From: Thalassobius sp002708925
GTDB taxonomy: Bacteria > Pseudomonadota > Alphaproteobacteria > Rhodobacterales > Rhodobacteraceae
Direction of reading: 5' to 3'
Length of the DNA: 64,000 nucleotides
Assembly (NCBI RefSeq): GCF_049803795.1
Contig: NZ_JBNAGJ010000007.1
Span: 1-64,000, forward strand
Within the stretch, counting starts at the first letter, position 1; the number at the start of each line of letters is the position of its first letter. This document shows positions 28,258-36,103 of the stretch, one piece after another. Below the pieces are notes generated by a model. The model was not told where the DNA came from, searched no databases, and saw only the letters and a program-made list of their open reading frames with translations. Position numbers and translations under genes: made by a program.

Positions 28258-30459
28258 TCAGGCTGCGGATTTTGCCTCAGGGTCGAACCGGCCATAGAAG
28301 CTTTGGCCCTTGGCCGCCATATCTCGCAGCAGATCGGGGCATTTGAACCGCGCGCCATAGGCCGCTTCCAGCTCGTCACAGCGTTGGGCGGCATATTCCG
28401 CGCCCAGCATGTCCAGCCAGCTGTAAGGCCCGCCCGTCCAGGGGGCAAAGCCCCAGGCCAGGATCGCGCCCACGTCGCCCTCGCGGATGTCCTCGACAAC
28501 GCCCTCTTCCAACGCGCGCACGGCCTCAAGCACCTGAGCAAACATCAGACGGTCCTTCACATCCTGAAGGCTGGGCAGCTCGGGCGCGGCCGGGTATTTT
28601 TCGGTGATCCCCTTCCAATAGCCCAGGCGCTTGCCCTTCTCGTCATAATCAAAGAAGCCCGCCTTGGATTTGCGGCCCAGACGGCCCAGCTCTTCCATCC
28701 AGAAAATCAGATCGTCCGAGGGGCTTTCGGGATAGGCATCGCCCATCGCGGCCTTGGTGGCGCGGGCAATCTTGGCGCCCAGATCCACCGAGGTTTCATC
28801 TGTCAGCTGGATCGGCCCCACGGGGAAGCCCAGCTGCTGCGCGGCGTGATCCACCATCGCCGCCGGGGTGCCCTCGGTGACGATGCGCATGGCCTCGTTC
28901 ATGTAGGGGATGATGCAGCGGTTGCAGTAGAAGAACCGCGCGTCATTGACCACGATCGGCGTTTTGCGGATCTGGCGCACGTAATCCAGCGCCTTGGCCA
29001 CCGCGCGATCACCCGTTTCCTTGCCCTTGATGATTTCCACCAGGAACATCTTTTCAACCGGGCTGAAGAAGTGGATGCCGATGAATTGCTCGGGGCGGAC
29101 AGACGCCTTGGCCAGGCCGGTGATCGGCAGAGTCGAGGTGTTCGAGGCAAAGATGCAGTCCTCGGGGATGATCGCCTCGACCTTTTTGGTCATCTCGGCC
29201 TTGACGCCGGGGTCTTCGAACACCGCCTCGATGATCAGATCGCAGCCTTTCAGCGCGTCCAGATCGGGGGTGGCGGTGATGCGGGACAGCAGGGCCTCTT
29301 TCTTCTCAGGGGTGGCTTTGCCGCGTTTGATCCCTTTGTCCATGTAGGTTTCCGAGTACGCCTTGCCGCGGTCTGCCGCATCCTGGTCACGGTCGATCAG
29401 GATAACCTCCATCCCGGCCTGCGCGCTGACCAGCGCGATGCCCGCGCCCATCATGCCCGCGCCCAGAACGCCGATTTTCTTGACCGACTGGTCGGGCACG
29501 TCCTTGGGACGCACGGCGCCTTTTTCCAGCGCTTCCTTGTTCAGGAAGAGCGAGCGGATCATCGCCGAGGACGAGGGATTCATCAGGATGTTGGTGAACC
29601 AGCGCGCCTCGATTTTCAGGGCGGTGTCAAAGGGCACCAGCGCGCCTTCGTAGACGGCGCTGAGCAGGGCCTTGGCAGCTGGGAAAGCGCCGCTGGTATT
29701 GGCGTTCACCATGGCCGAGGCCCCTACGAAAGTGGGGAAACCCGCAGGATGATAGGGCGCGCCGCCGGGCATTTTATAGCCCTTCGCGTCCCAGGGTTTC
29801 ACCAGATCGGCGTCCTTGGCGTTCAGCACCCATTCGCGCGCAGCGGCCATCGGGTCTGCGGCAACTTCGTCAATGATTCCAGCGCCTTTGGCCTTTTTCG
29901 GGTCCACCAGCTTGCCTTGCAGCAGGAAGGGCGAGGCGGCCATCGCGCCCATTTTGCGCACCAGACGGGTGGTGCCGCCCGCGCCGGGGAAAATGCCGAC
30001 CATGATTTCCGGCAGGCCGATCTTGGCCTTGGGGTTTTCGGCGGCAAAGATGCGGTGCGTGGACAGGGGTAGTTCCAGCCCGATGCCGACGGCGGTGCCG
30101 GGCAGAACGGCTGCAATCGGTTTGCCGCCCTTCTTGGTTTTGAAGTCCATGCCCGCCAGTTCGATCTTGCGCAGCAGGGCGTGCATTTTCATGGTGCCCT
30201 CGAACAGGCCGCGCGCCGGGTCGTCGCCCGCGTCGGCCTTCATTTTGGCCAGCACGTTCAGGTCCATCCCGCCGGCGAAATCCTTCTTGCCGCTGGTGAT
30301 GATCACGCCTTTGGCGGCTTCGTCAGCCAGCGCGTCGTCGATCAGATCGCTAAGCACCAGAAGGGCCTCGGCGCTCATGACGTTCATGGATTTACCGGGG
30401 CAATCCCAGGTGATGGTGGCGACGCCCTCGGCGTCTTTGGTCATGGTGAAATCAGTCAT
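28258..30459 (-). CDS. bifunctional enoyl-CoA hydratase/3-hydroxyacyl-CoA dehydrogenase
   Basis: A 733-aa fatty-acid oxidation alpha subunit. Residues about 1-200 are the crotonase domain (AGGMDLNVLAKM, GIGLELPLSTHR), about 310-500 the NAD domain (GVLGAGMMGAGIA), and the rest the two HAD C-terminal regions. It hydrates enoyl-CoA and oxidises the product. The start ATG 30459 has CAGGAG upstream; a GTG three codons earlier is too close to it. It is 21 nt after the thiolase gene in the same operon, matching a FadB/FadJ-FadA pair. Confidence 0.94.
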   Translation of the reverse strand: MTDFTMTKDAEGVATITWDCPGKSMNVMSAEALLVLSDLIDDALADEAAKGVIITSGKKDFAGGMDLNVLAKMKADAGDDPARGLFEGTMKMHALLRKIELAGMDFKTKKGGKPIAAVLPGTAVGIGLELPLSTHRIFAAENPKAKIGLPEIMVGIFPGAGGTTRLVRKMGAMAASPFLLQGKLVDPKKAKGAGIIDEVAADPMAAAREWVLNAKDADLVKPWDAKGYKMPGGAPYHPAGFPTFVGASAMVNANTSGAFPAAKALLSAVYEGALVPFDTALKIEARWFTNILMNPSSSAMIRSLFLNKEALEKGAVRPKDVPDQSVKKIGVLGAGMMGAGIALVSAQAGMEVILIDRDQDAADRGKAYSETYMDKGIKRGKATPEKKEALLSRITATPDLDALKGCDLIIEAVFEDPGVKAEMTKKVEAIIPEDCIFASNTSTLPITGLAKASVRPEQFIGIHFFSPVEKMFLVEIIKGKETGDRAVAKALDYVRQIRKTPIVVNDARFFYCNRCIIPYMNEAMRIVTEGTPAAMVDHAAQQLGFPVGPIQLTDETSVDLGAKIARATKAAMGDAYPESPSDDLIFWMEELGRLGRKSKAGFFDYDEKGKRLGYWKGITEKYPAAPELPSLQDVKDRLMFAQVLEAVRALEEGVVEDIREGDVGAILAWGFAPWTGGPYSWLDMLGAEYAAQRCDELEAAYGARFKCPDLLRDMAAKGQSFYGRFDPEAKSAA

Positions 30460-30480
30460 TTCTGTCACTCCTGCCCCGAA

Positions 30481-31692
30481 TTATACGCGTTCGATGATGG
30501 TGGCTGCGCCCATGCCGGACGCGATACACAGGGTGGCCAGGCCGACCTCTTTGTCCTGGCGCTCCAGCTCGTCCAGAAGGGTGCCGATGATGATCGCGCC
30601 GGTGGCGCCCAGCGGGTGGCCCATCGCGATCGAGCCGCCGTTCACGTTCACCTTGTCCATATCCGCGTCAAACGCCTGCTGGAAGCGCAGTACGACGCTG
30701 GCAAAGGCCTCGTTGACCTCGAACAGGTCGATGTCGCCAAAGGCCATGCCGCTGTCGGCCAGAATCTTCTGCGTGGCCGGAACCGGCCCGGTCAGCATGA
30801 TGGTCGGGTCCAGCCCGATTTTGCAGGTCTGACGGATACGGGCGCGCGGTTTCAGACCGTATTTCTTACCGAAATCGGCGTTGCCGATCAGCACCCCGGC
30901 CGAGCCATCCACGATGCCCGAGCTGTTGCCCGCGTGGTGAATGTGGTTGATCCGCTCCAGATGCGGGTATTTCAGCATGGCGACCTTATCAAAGCCCGGC
31001 ATGACCTCGCCCATGTCCTTGAACGAGGCTTTCAGCGCGCCCAGCCCCTGCATATCGGTGCCGGGGCGGATGAATTCATCGTAATCCAGAATGGTCAGAC
31101 CGTTCTGATCCTTCACCGGCACGATGGACTTGGCGAAACGGTTGTCGTCCCAGGCGGCCTTGGCGCGTTTTTGCGATTCCACGGCCAGCGCGTCGGCCTG
31201 ATCGCGGCTAAAGCCGTATTCAGTAGCGATAATATCGGCCGAAATCCCCTGCGGGACAAAATAGCGATCCAGCGCAACCGAAGGGTCCACGGCCACCGCA
31301 GCACCGTCGCTGCCCATGGGCACGCGGCTCATCATTTCCACACCGCCCGCGATATAGGCCTCGCCCGCGCCGCCCTTGATCTGGTTGGCGGCCAGGTTCA
31401 CGGCCTCCATGCCGCTGGCGCAGAAACGGTTGATCGACAGGCCGGGGATGGATTCATCCAGATCCGAGGCCAGAACGGCGGTCCGCGCCAGACAGGCGCC
31501 CTGTTCCATCACCTGGGTGACGTTGCCCCAGATCACATCCTCGACGGCATGGCCTTCCAGGCCGTTGCGGTCCTTCAGCGCGTTCAGCACCCCCGAGGAC
31601 ATCCGCACCGCGGTTACCTCGTGCAGCGACCCGTCCGGGCGTCCCTTGCCACGCGGCGTGCGCACGGCGTCATAGATATAGGCTTCGGTCAT
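30481..31692 (-). CDS. acetyl-CoA C-acyltransferase (thiolase)
   Basis: A 403-aa thiolase completing each beta-oxidation round by splitting 3-ketoacyl-CoA. Catalytic residues are C91 (NRFCASG), H359 (GHPLGATGA) and C389 (CIASGMG). The length and the partner gene favour a degradative FadA-type enzyme over a biosynthetic one. It lies 41 nt after the 59-aa gene and 21 nt before the FadB-like gene. Confidence 0.94.
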   Translation of the reverse strand: MTEAYIYDAVRTPRGKGRPDGSLHEVTAVRMSSGVLNALKDRNGLEGHAVEDVIWGNVTQVMEQGACLARTAVLASDLDESIPGLSINRFCASGMEAVNLAANQIKGGAGEAYIAGGVEMMSRVPMGSDGAAVAVDPSVALDRYFVPQGISADIIATEYGFSRDQADALAVESQKRAKAAWDDNRFAKSIVPVKDQNGLTILDYDEFIRPGTDMQGLGALKASFKDMGEVMPGFDKVAMLKYPHLERINHIHHAGNSSGIVDGSAGVLIGNADFGKKYGLKPRARIRQTCKIGLDPTIMLTGPVPATQKILADSGMAFGDIDLFEVNEAFASVVLRFQQAFDADMDKVNVNGGSIAMGHPLGATGAIIIGTLLDELERQDKEVGLATLCIASGMGAATIIERV

Positions 31693-31733
31693 TTTTCGCC
31701 TTCCTCTTTCCGGCTAGAGATTCAGAATCCCGG

Positions 31734-31913
31734 TCAAACGGTCAGCATCTGATCGCGAGATTTTCTGGTATTGGATGCCCCCAGGGTAAAGAATTTCAGC
31801 CCCCAAGGCGCATCCTCGTTGTTGGTTTGGAACATCGTTAAGCCTGGCCGAATTTCAAACGCCCCTGCGATGCCCGATCGCAATAAGAACGGTTTGTCTA
31901 TCCGGTTCGGCAT
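31734..31913 (-). CDS. small basic protein, 59 aa
   Basis: An unrecognised 59-aa protein starting MPNRIDKPF, with segments RSGIAGAFEIRPGLTMFQ and DAPWGLKFFTLGA. It is preceded by a perfect AAGGAG six nt from ATG 31913, sits 13 nt after the GST stop and 41 nt before thiolase, and is thus in the operon. No signal peptide or membrane helix. The ribosome site and spacing make it likely to be translated. Confidence 0.6.
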   Translation of the reverse strand: MPNRIDKPFLLRSGIAGAFEIRPGLTMFQTNNEDAPWGLKFFTLGASNTRKSRDQMLTV

Positions 31914-31926
31914 TTTCGGCTCCTTA

Positions 31927-32556
31927 CTATTCGCCACCCGAGCGCGGCATCAGATCGTAGGGATGTTGCCATCCGGGCAGGGCACTGATGTTGCCCAGCC
32001 AGCGGTCAATGTTTGCATAGGCGGCACGATCAAAGCCAAAGGGCTCGGGGTAGTACAAATATCCGCAGCAGCTCAGGTCTGCATTGGTGACATCCGCTCC
32101 GACCAGCCAGTCACGCCCTTCCAGCGCGGCGTCCAGAGTCTGAAACGCGGCGCGCAGACGGCCCTGATTGAACGCGATCACATTCGGATCGCGGTGCTTT
32201 TCGGGCAGGAAATTCATCAGGAACCGGGTCATCCCCGCCTGACTGGACATTTTGTGATTGTCCCAGAACATCCAGCGCATCACCTCGCGCGCCTCGGCAG
32301 GGGTGGTGCCACCGAATTTGCCGGATTTTTCCGTGATATACATCTGGATGACGCCCGATTGAGTCAGTGTCTGCTCACCATCCAGCAGAACCGGAGCCTC
32401 CCCCATCACGTTCAAAGCGCGGTATGCATCGCTGCGCGCGGCGCCATTGAAGAAATCTACCCAGACCGGCTCCCATTCCTGTGCGCTCAGTGCCAGCGGC
32501 AGCGCCGCCTTATAACTGTTCCCGCTTTCGCCAAAGCAGTAGAGTTTCATCGTCAT
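31927..32556 (-). CDS. glutathione S-transferase family protein
   Basis: A 209-aa protein with an N-terminal thioredoxin-fold domain (MTMKLYCFGESGNSYK, EAPVLLDGEQTLTQSGVI with the cis-Pro and Ser of the glutathione site) and a helical C-terminal domain (DWLVGADVTNADLSCCGYLYY). It may conjugate glutathione to reactive metabolites; its role in the fatty-acid operon is unclear. ATG 32556 follows GGGAGG by seven nt. Confidence 0.9.
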   Translation of the reverse strand: MTMKLYCFGESGNSYKAALPLALSAQEWEPVWVDFFNGAARSDAYRALNVMGEAPVLLDGEQTLTQSGVIQMYITEKSGKFGGTTPAEAREVMRWMFWDNHKMSSQAGMTRFLMNFLPEKHRDPNVIAFNQGRLRAAFQTLDAALEGRDWLVGADVTNADLSCCGYLYYPEPFGFDRAAYANIDRWLGNISALPGWQHPYDLMPRSGGE

Positions 32557-32599
32557 GCCCAATCCTCCCTGTGCGCGCATGTGGTTGCGTTCGAAGTGT

Positions 32600-32622
32600 G
32601 AGTATTTTTGGCAAGATGAAAA
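32600..32622 (+). repeat. Roseobacter-type dispersed repeat, left copy
   Basis: A 23-nt element (GAGTATTTTT, then GGCAAGATGAAAA). It pairs with 32776-32798, with one mismatch. Similar GAGTATTTTTGG-type sequences are, from memory, common between genes in roseobacters. Confidence 0.6.
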
Positions 32623-32639
32623 GGCAGACCTGCCCTTCG

Positions 32640-32652
32640 TAACGTACCGTTA
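32640..32652. promoter_or_regulatory. TAACG-TAC-CGTTA palindrome upstream of GST operon
   Basis: A perfect 5-3-5 inverted repeat 84 nt before the GST start. It may be an operator for the beta-oxidation operon. It shares ACGTA-like content with the MerR-gene palindrome at 35469-35487. Confidence 0.35.
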
Positions 32653-32775
32653 AGGTTAATGGTGTACACCAGACGTTGCGTTACAGGCTGGAGAGCCGAT
32701 GGACGTGCAAGGTGAAACCCCGCCCCGGCCTGATGCCAGTTGGCCCGCGCCTGGGGTGGGGCCCTCGTGACACTG

Positions 32776-32798
32776 TTTTCATCTTGCCAGAAATACTC
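32776..32798 (-). repeat. Roseobacter-type dispersed repeat, right copy
   Basis: Reverse complement of 32600-32622 with a single mismatch. The pair flanks a 153-nt spacer. Confidence 0.6.
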
Positions 32799-32849
32799 AA
32801 ATATCCCCGACCTGATTGCCCTGAGCGGACGGGGCCGGTTCGCGCCTCC

Positions 32850-33062
32850 TTACGGCTTGCGGGCGTCCAGTTCGGCGAGAAACAGCCGCAGCCGATGCCC
32901 ATATGTGTCTTCGTTGATCACGCTGTCGAAGTTTTCGAACAGAAAGGACAGCGCTTCGCCTTCGTTCAGGCCGGATTCCTGCGCGAATCTCTTGAGCCGG
33001 CGATAGCCGTCCTCGGTCATTGCGGCGTTGAAGCGGCGGGTCAGGCGGAATCGTTTTGGCAT
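32850..33062 (-). CDS. small basic protein, possible ribbon-helix-helix
   Basis: A 70-aa basic protein (MPKRFRLTRRFN...). A short strand-like RFRLTRRFNAAM precedes two predicted helices (DGYRRLKRFAQESG, NEGEALSFLFENFDSVI), a pattern like ribbon-helix-helix DNA-binding proteins. AGGAAGAG lies just upstream of ATG 33062. It follows the acyl-CoA dehydrogenase gene by 101 nt, with a strong hairpin between, and could be a regulator in this operon. Family not confirmed. Confidence 0.65.
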   Translation of the reverse strand: MPKRFRLTRRFNAAMTEDGYRRLKRFAQESGLNEGEALSFLFENFDSVINEDTYGHRLRLFLAELDARKP

Positions 33063-33079
33063 ATCTCTTCCTTTGGTCT

Positions 33080-33115
33080 CACTGGCTGGTATGGTTCGTG
33101 CCATGCCAGCCAGTG
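33080..33115 (-). other. 36-nt hairpin between acyl-CoA dehydrogenase and small basic gene
   Basis: CACTGGCTGG (33080-33089) pairs with CCAGCCAGTG (33106-33115), and inside ATGG pairs with CCAT around a 6-nt loop. It has no T tract. It lies 18 nt before the start of the small gene on the transcript and could stop, stabilise or attenuate. Confidence 0.65.
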
Positions 33116-33163
33116 CGAGCGGGGCGCTGCCCCTAGTCAGCGGGTACAGGCCGCGGCCTGCAC

Positions 33164-34942
33164 TCAGAAGTTGGCCGCGTCCAGAGCCATCACCGTGTCC
33201 GCGCCGCTGTTGATCCGTGCCAGGTGCATTGCGGTGGCGGGCAGGCGGCGGGCCATGTAGAAACGGCCGGTCGTGATCTTGGTTTCGTAGAAAGTGGCAT
33301 CTTCGGCACCGTTTTCCAACGCTTCCATCGACACTTTGGCCATTTTGGCCCACATCAGGCCCAGGCAGACATGGCCGAACAGGTGCATGAAATCATACGA
33401 GCCCGACAGCGCGTTATTGGGGTTTTTCATGCCGTTTTGCATGAAATACATACCCGCCGCCTGAAGATCCTTCGAGGCCGCCTTCAGCGGATCCAGGAAG
33501 TCCTTTTTCAGTGCCTCGTTGCCGTCGTTTTCCTTCAGGAAGGTTTTCACCATCTCGAAGAAGGCCATCACGTGTTTGCCGCCGTCTGCGGCCAGTTTAC
33601 GGCCGACCAGATCCAGCGCCTGAACGCCGTTGGCACCTTCATAGATCATGGCGATCCGGGCGTCGCGGGTGAACTGGGACATACCCCATTCCTCGATATA
33701 GCCGTGGCCGCCATAGACCTGCTGCGCCTGCACGGTCATGTCATAGCCCTCGTCCGTCAGGAAGCCCTTGATGACCGGGGTCAGCAGGCTGATCAGCCCG
33801 TCGGCATCCTTGTCGCCGCTGCGGTGCGCCTGGTCGATCAGGGTCGAGCTCCACAGGATGAAGGCGCGCGCGCCCTCGGTAAAGCTTTTCTGATCCATCA
33901 GGTTGCGGCGGATGTCGGGGTGCACGATCAGCGGATCGGCGGGGCCATCGGGGTTTTTCACGCCGGTCACGTCGCGGCCCTGAAGCCGGTCCTTGGCGTA
34001 GATCACAGCGTTCTGATAGGCGGCCTCGGCCTGGGTCAGGCCCTGCATTCCGACGCCGATGCGGGCTTCGTTCATCATGGTGAACATGGCGCGCATTCCC
34101 TTATGCGCATCGCCCAGCAGATAGCCGGTGGCCTCGTCATAGTTCATCACGCAGGTCGAGTTGCCGTGGATGCCCATTTTCTCTTCCAGCGCGCCGCAGC
34201 TGACGCCGTTGCGGGCACCGGGGGTGCCGTCCTCGTTGACGATGAACTTGGGCACGATGAACAGCGAGACACCCTTGATGCCCTCGGGGCCGCCGGGGAT
34301 TTTCGCCAGTACCAGATGGATGATGTTGTCGGCCATCTCGTGTTCGCCAGCCGAGATGAAAATCTTCTGACCCGAGATCTTATAGCTACCGTCGTCCTGC
34401 GGGACGGCCTTGGTGCGCATCAGGCCCAGATCGGTGCCGCAATGCGGCTCGGTCAGGTTCATGGTGCCGGTCCATTCGCAGGACACCATTTTGGGCAGAT
34501 AGGTGGTTTTCTGTGCGTCCGTGCCATGCGCCAGAATGGCCGAGGCCGCGCCGTGGGTCAGGCCCTGGTACATCGAGAACGCCTGGTTGGCCGAGCTGAA
34601 CATTTCGCCCACCGCGATGCCCATCACATAGGGCATTCCCTGACCGCCGTATTCCTCGGGCAGGTCCAGGCCGGTCCAGCCGCCCTCGCGCACCTGATCG
34701 AAGGCTTCCTGGAAACCTGTGGGCACGCGGACCACGCCGTTTTCCAGAACGCAGCCTTCTTTGTCGCCCACCACGTTCAGCGGGGCCAGCACCTCAGAGG
34801 TGATCTTGCCCGCCTCTTCCAGAACGGCGCTGGTAAAGTCTGCTTCCAGATCGCCATAGCCCGGAATGTCCGATTGGCTGACCTTCAGCAGATCGTGCAG
34901 TACGAACTGCATGTCTTTGACGGGTGCGGTATAGCTCGGCAT
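33164..34942 (-). CDS. acyl-CoA dehydrogenase, long DmdC/FadE-like form
   Basis: A 592-aa FAD enzyme introducing the alpha-beta double bond into acyl-CoA. It has the three acyl-CoA dehydrogenase domains plus the extra C-terminal domain of the 590-600-aa class that includes DmdC. The catalytic glutamate lies in IYEGANGVQALDL (near 440), and MNLTEPHCGTDLG is the FAD/substrate block. The substrate could be fatty acyl-CoA or methylmercaptopropionyl-CoA. It starts 39 nt after the MerR gene and is probably co-transcribed with it. Confidence 0.92.
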   Translation of the reverse strand: MPSYTAPVKDMQFVLHDLLKVSQSDIPGYGDLEADFTSAVLEEAGKITSEVLAPLNVVGDKEGCVLENGVVRVPTGFQEAFDQVREGGWTGLDLPEEYGGQGMPYVMGIAVGEMFSSANQAFSMYQGLTHGAASAILAHGTDAQKTTYLPKMVSCEWTGTMNLTEPHCGTDLGLMRTKAVPQDDGSYKISGQKIFISAGEHEMADNIIHLVLAKIPGGPEGIKGVSLFIVPKFIVNEDGTPGARNGVSCGALEEKMGIHGNSTCVMNYDEATGYLLGDAHKGMRAMFTMMNEARIGVGMQGLTQAEAAYQNAVIYAKDRLQGRDVTGVKNPDGPADPLIVHPDIRRNLMDQKSFTEGARAFILWSSTLIDQAHRSGDKDADGLISLLTPVIKGFLTDEGYDMTVQAQQVYGGHGYIEEWGMSQFTRDARIAMIYEGANGVQALDLVGRKLAADGGKHVMAFFEMVKTFLKENDGNEALKKDFLDPLKAASKDLQAAGMYFMQNGMKNPNNALSGSYDFMHLFGHVCLGLMWAKMAKVSMEALENGAEDATFYETKITTGRFYMARRLPATAMHLARINSGADTVMALDAANF

Positions 34943-34981
34943 GGTCTCTCTCCCACTTGATGCCGGGGCCCTGTGTCAGGG

Positions 34982-35392
34982 TTACTCGGCAGCCTTCTGT
35001 TTTGTCTTCAGCGAGGCGATCATCTTCTCGCCCCAGGACATCTGTTCTTTCAGCTCTTCGATGGCCTGATCCAGCTCATCGCGTTGCTGTTCCATGTCGC
35101 GCAGACGGTCCTGCGCCACTTCGAAGGTTCGCTCCAGCTGAGTCAGCTGCGCATCCCCCATATTATAGAGATCCAGAAGTTGGCGGATCTCTTCGAGGCT
35201 GAAGCCAAAGCGCTTGCCCCGCAAAATCAGTTTCAGCCGGCCACGGTCCCGATGGGTGAAAAGGCGTTTCTGGCCTTCGCGGATCGGGAACAGCAGTTCC
35301 TTGGCTTCGTAGAACCGCAAGGTGCGCGGGGTGACCTCAAAGGCATCGCACATCTCGCGAATCGTCATTGTTGTTTCTTTTGTCACAGACAT
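34982..35392 (-). CDS. MerR-family transcriptional regulator
   Basis: A 136-aa regulator with an N-terminal winged helix (FEVTPRTLRFYEAKELL, about 16-33) and a long C-terminal coiled coil (about 80-130) for dimerisation. There are no cysteines for metal sensing, in line with MerR regulators of acyl-CoA metabolism such as the LiuR type. It precedes the acyl-CoA dehydrogenase gene. A TGACGTA palindrome upstream may be its own operator. ATG 35392 has GAGGG; ATG 35368 is an alternative. Confidence 0.9.
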   Translation of the reverse strand: MSVTKETTMTIREMCDAFEVTPRTLRFYEAKELLFPIREGQKRLFTHRDRGRLKLILRGKRFGFSLEEIRQLLDLYNMGDAQLTQLERTFEVAQDRLRDMEQQRDELDQAIEELKEQMSWGEKMIASLKTKQKAAE

Positions 35393-35468
35393 CTTTGTGC
35401 CCTCAGAAGATTTAACGGATGGTCAAAAGTTGTTGCGACTTCCTTTTCGATACAACAGCAATCGAGGT

Positions 35469-35508
35469 TGACGTAATTGATACGTCACGTCACTTGTGAA
35501 TTGACGTA
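35469..35508. promoter_or_regulatory. TGACGTA palindrome plus extra half-site upstream of MerR gene
   Basis: TGACGTA-ATTGA-TACGTCA (35469-35487) is a perfect 7-5-7 inverted repeat, and a third TGACGTA follows at 35502-35508. They lie 77-116 nt before the MerR start, consistent with an autoregulated operator. Confidence 0.6.
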
Positions 35509-35572
35509 AGATAAGGCAACGTAACCCCACGGAAATCGCAATTTCCTTTCGCAACGTCACACTGGAAAAACG

Positions 35573-35600
35573 AAAAAAGCGGGGAAAACCCCGCCTTTTT
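35573..35600 (-). terminator. terminator of second MerR gene
   Basis: A GCGGGG/CCCCGC stem with an AAAA loop. On the minus strand it is followed by six T, 20-40 nt after the stop of the MerR gene at 35620. It separates the two MerR units. Confidence 0.88.
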
Positions 35601-35619
35601 CCCCCTGAATCAGGGGCGA

Positions 35620-35994
35620 TTACAGCTTTTTCACAGCATCGGCCGTTCGGTCGCGCGACTCTTGCAGCTCGGCGATGGCCTCGTCCAGCTGCTGGCGCTG
35701 CTGGCCCAGTTCCTCAAGCTTGCGATCCGCGCTTTCGACCCAGGCGCGCATCTGCGCTTCGTTGCCTTCGTTGTCGTAGATCAGCAGCCACTGGCGAATC
35801 CCTTCAAGAGAGTACCCCCATTTGCGGCCCCGCAGGATCAGAGTCATCCGGGCAATTTCGCGCGGCCCGTAGAAACGCGAGCGCCCCTCGCGGTCGGGTT
35901 CCAGCAGTTCGATATATTCGTAGTAGCGCAGGGTGCGCGGCGTCACATCGAACTTTGCGCACATTTCTTTGAAGGTCAGGCGGGTCTCAGACAT
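35620..35994 (-). CDS. MerR-family transcriptional regulator, second copy
   Basis: A 124-aa MerR protein with the winged helix CAKFDVTPRTLRYYEYIELL (about 12-31) and a C-terminal coiled coil (about 85-120). It is clearly paralogous to the regulator at 34982-35392: the same VTPRTLR helix, LILRGRK/LILRGKR wing and Glu/Gln-rich coil. No metal-binding cysteine cluster. It follows the exporter gene by 109 nt and is terminated separately from the other MerR, so its target may differ. Confidence 0.88.
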   Translation of the reverse strand: MSETRLTFKEMCAKFDVTPRTLRYYEYIELLEPDREGRSRFYGPREIARMTLILRGRKWGYSLEGIRQWLLIYDNEGNEAQMRAWVESADRKLEELGQQRQQLDEAIAELQESRDRTADAVKKL

Positions 35995-36103
35995 TCGGCG
36001 TCATTCGGTTGCTTATAGTTTCACGCAGTCTGCAACAGGCGGATAGGCTTTGGCCACCCCCTTTCCGCAGCGCAGAAGAAACTGGCCCCGTCCCGTCGCT
36101 GCG

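Larger units (their letters stand above)
32557..32849. other. 293-nt intergenic region with inverted dispersed repeats
   Basis: No gene seen. It contains GAGTATTTTTGGCAAGATG-type sequence at 32600-32622 and its near-perfect reverse complement at 32776-32798. A TAACG-TAC-CGTTA palindrome lies at 32640-32652. It probably holds the promoter of the GST-to-FadB operon. Confidence 0.6.

Noticed and set aside
25742..34942. Naming the ligase and dehydrogenase dmdB and dmdC
   Set aside because: They belong to the right superfamilies and lengths, but dmdA and dmdD are absent from the window and general fatty-acid enzymes look the same, so no symbol was given.
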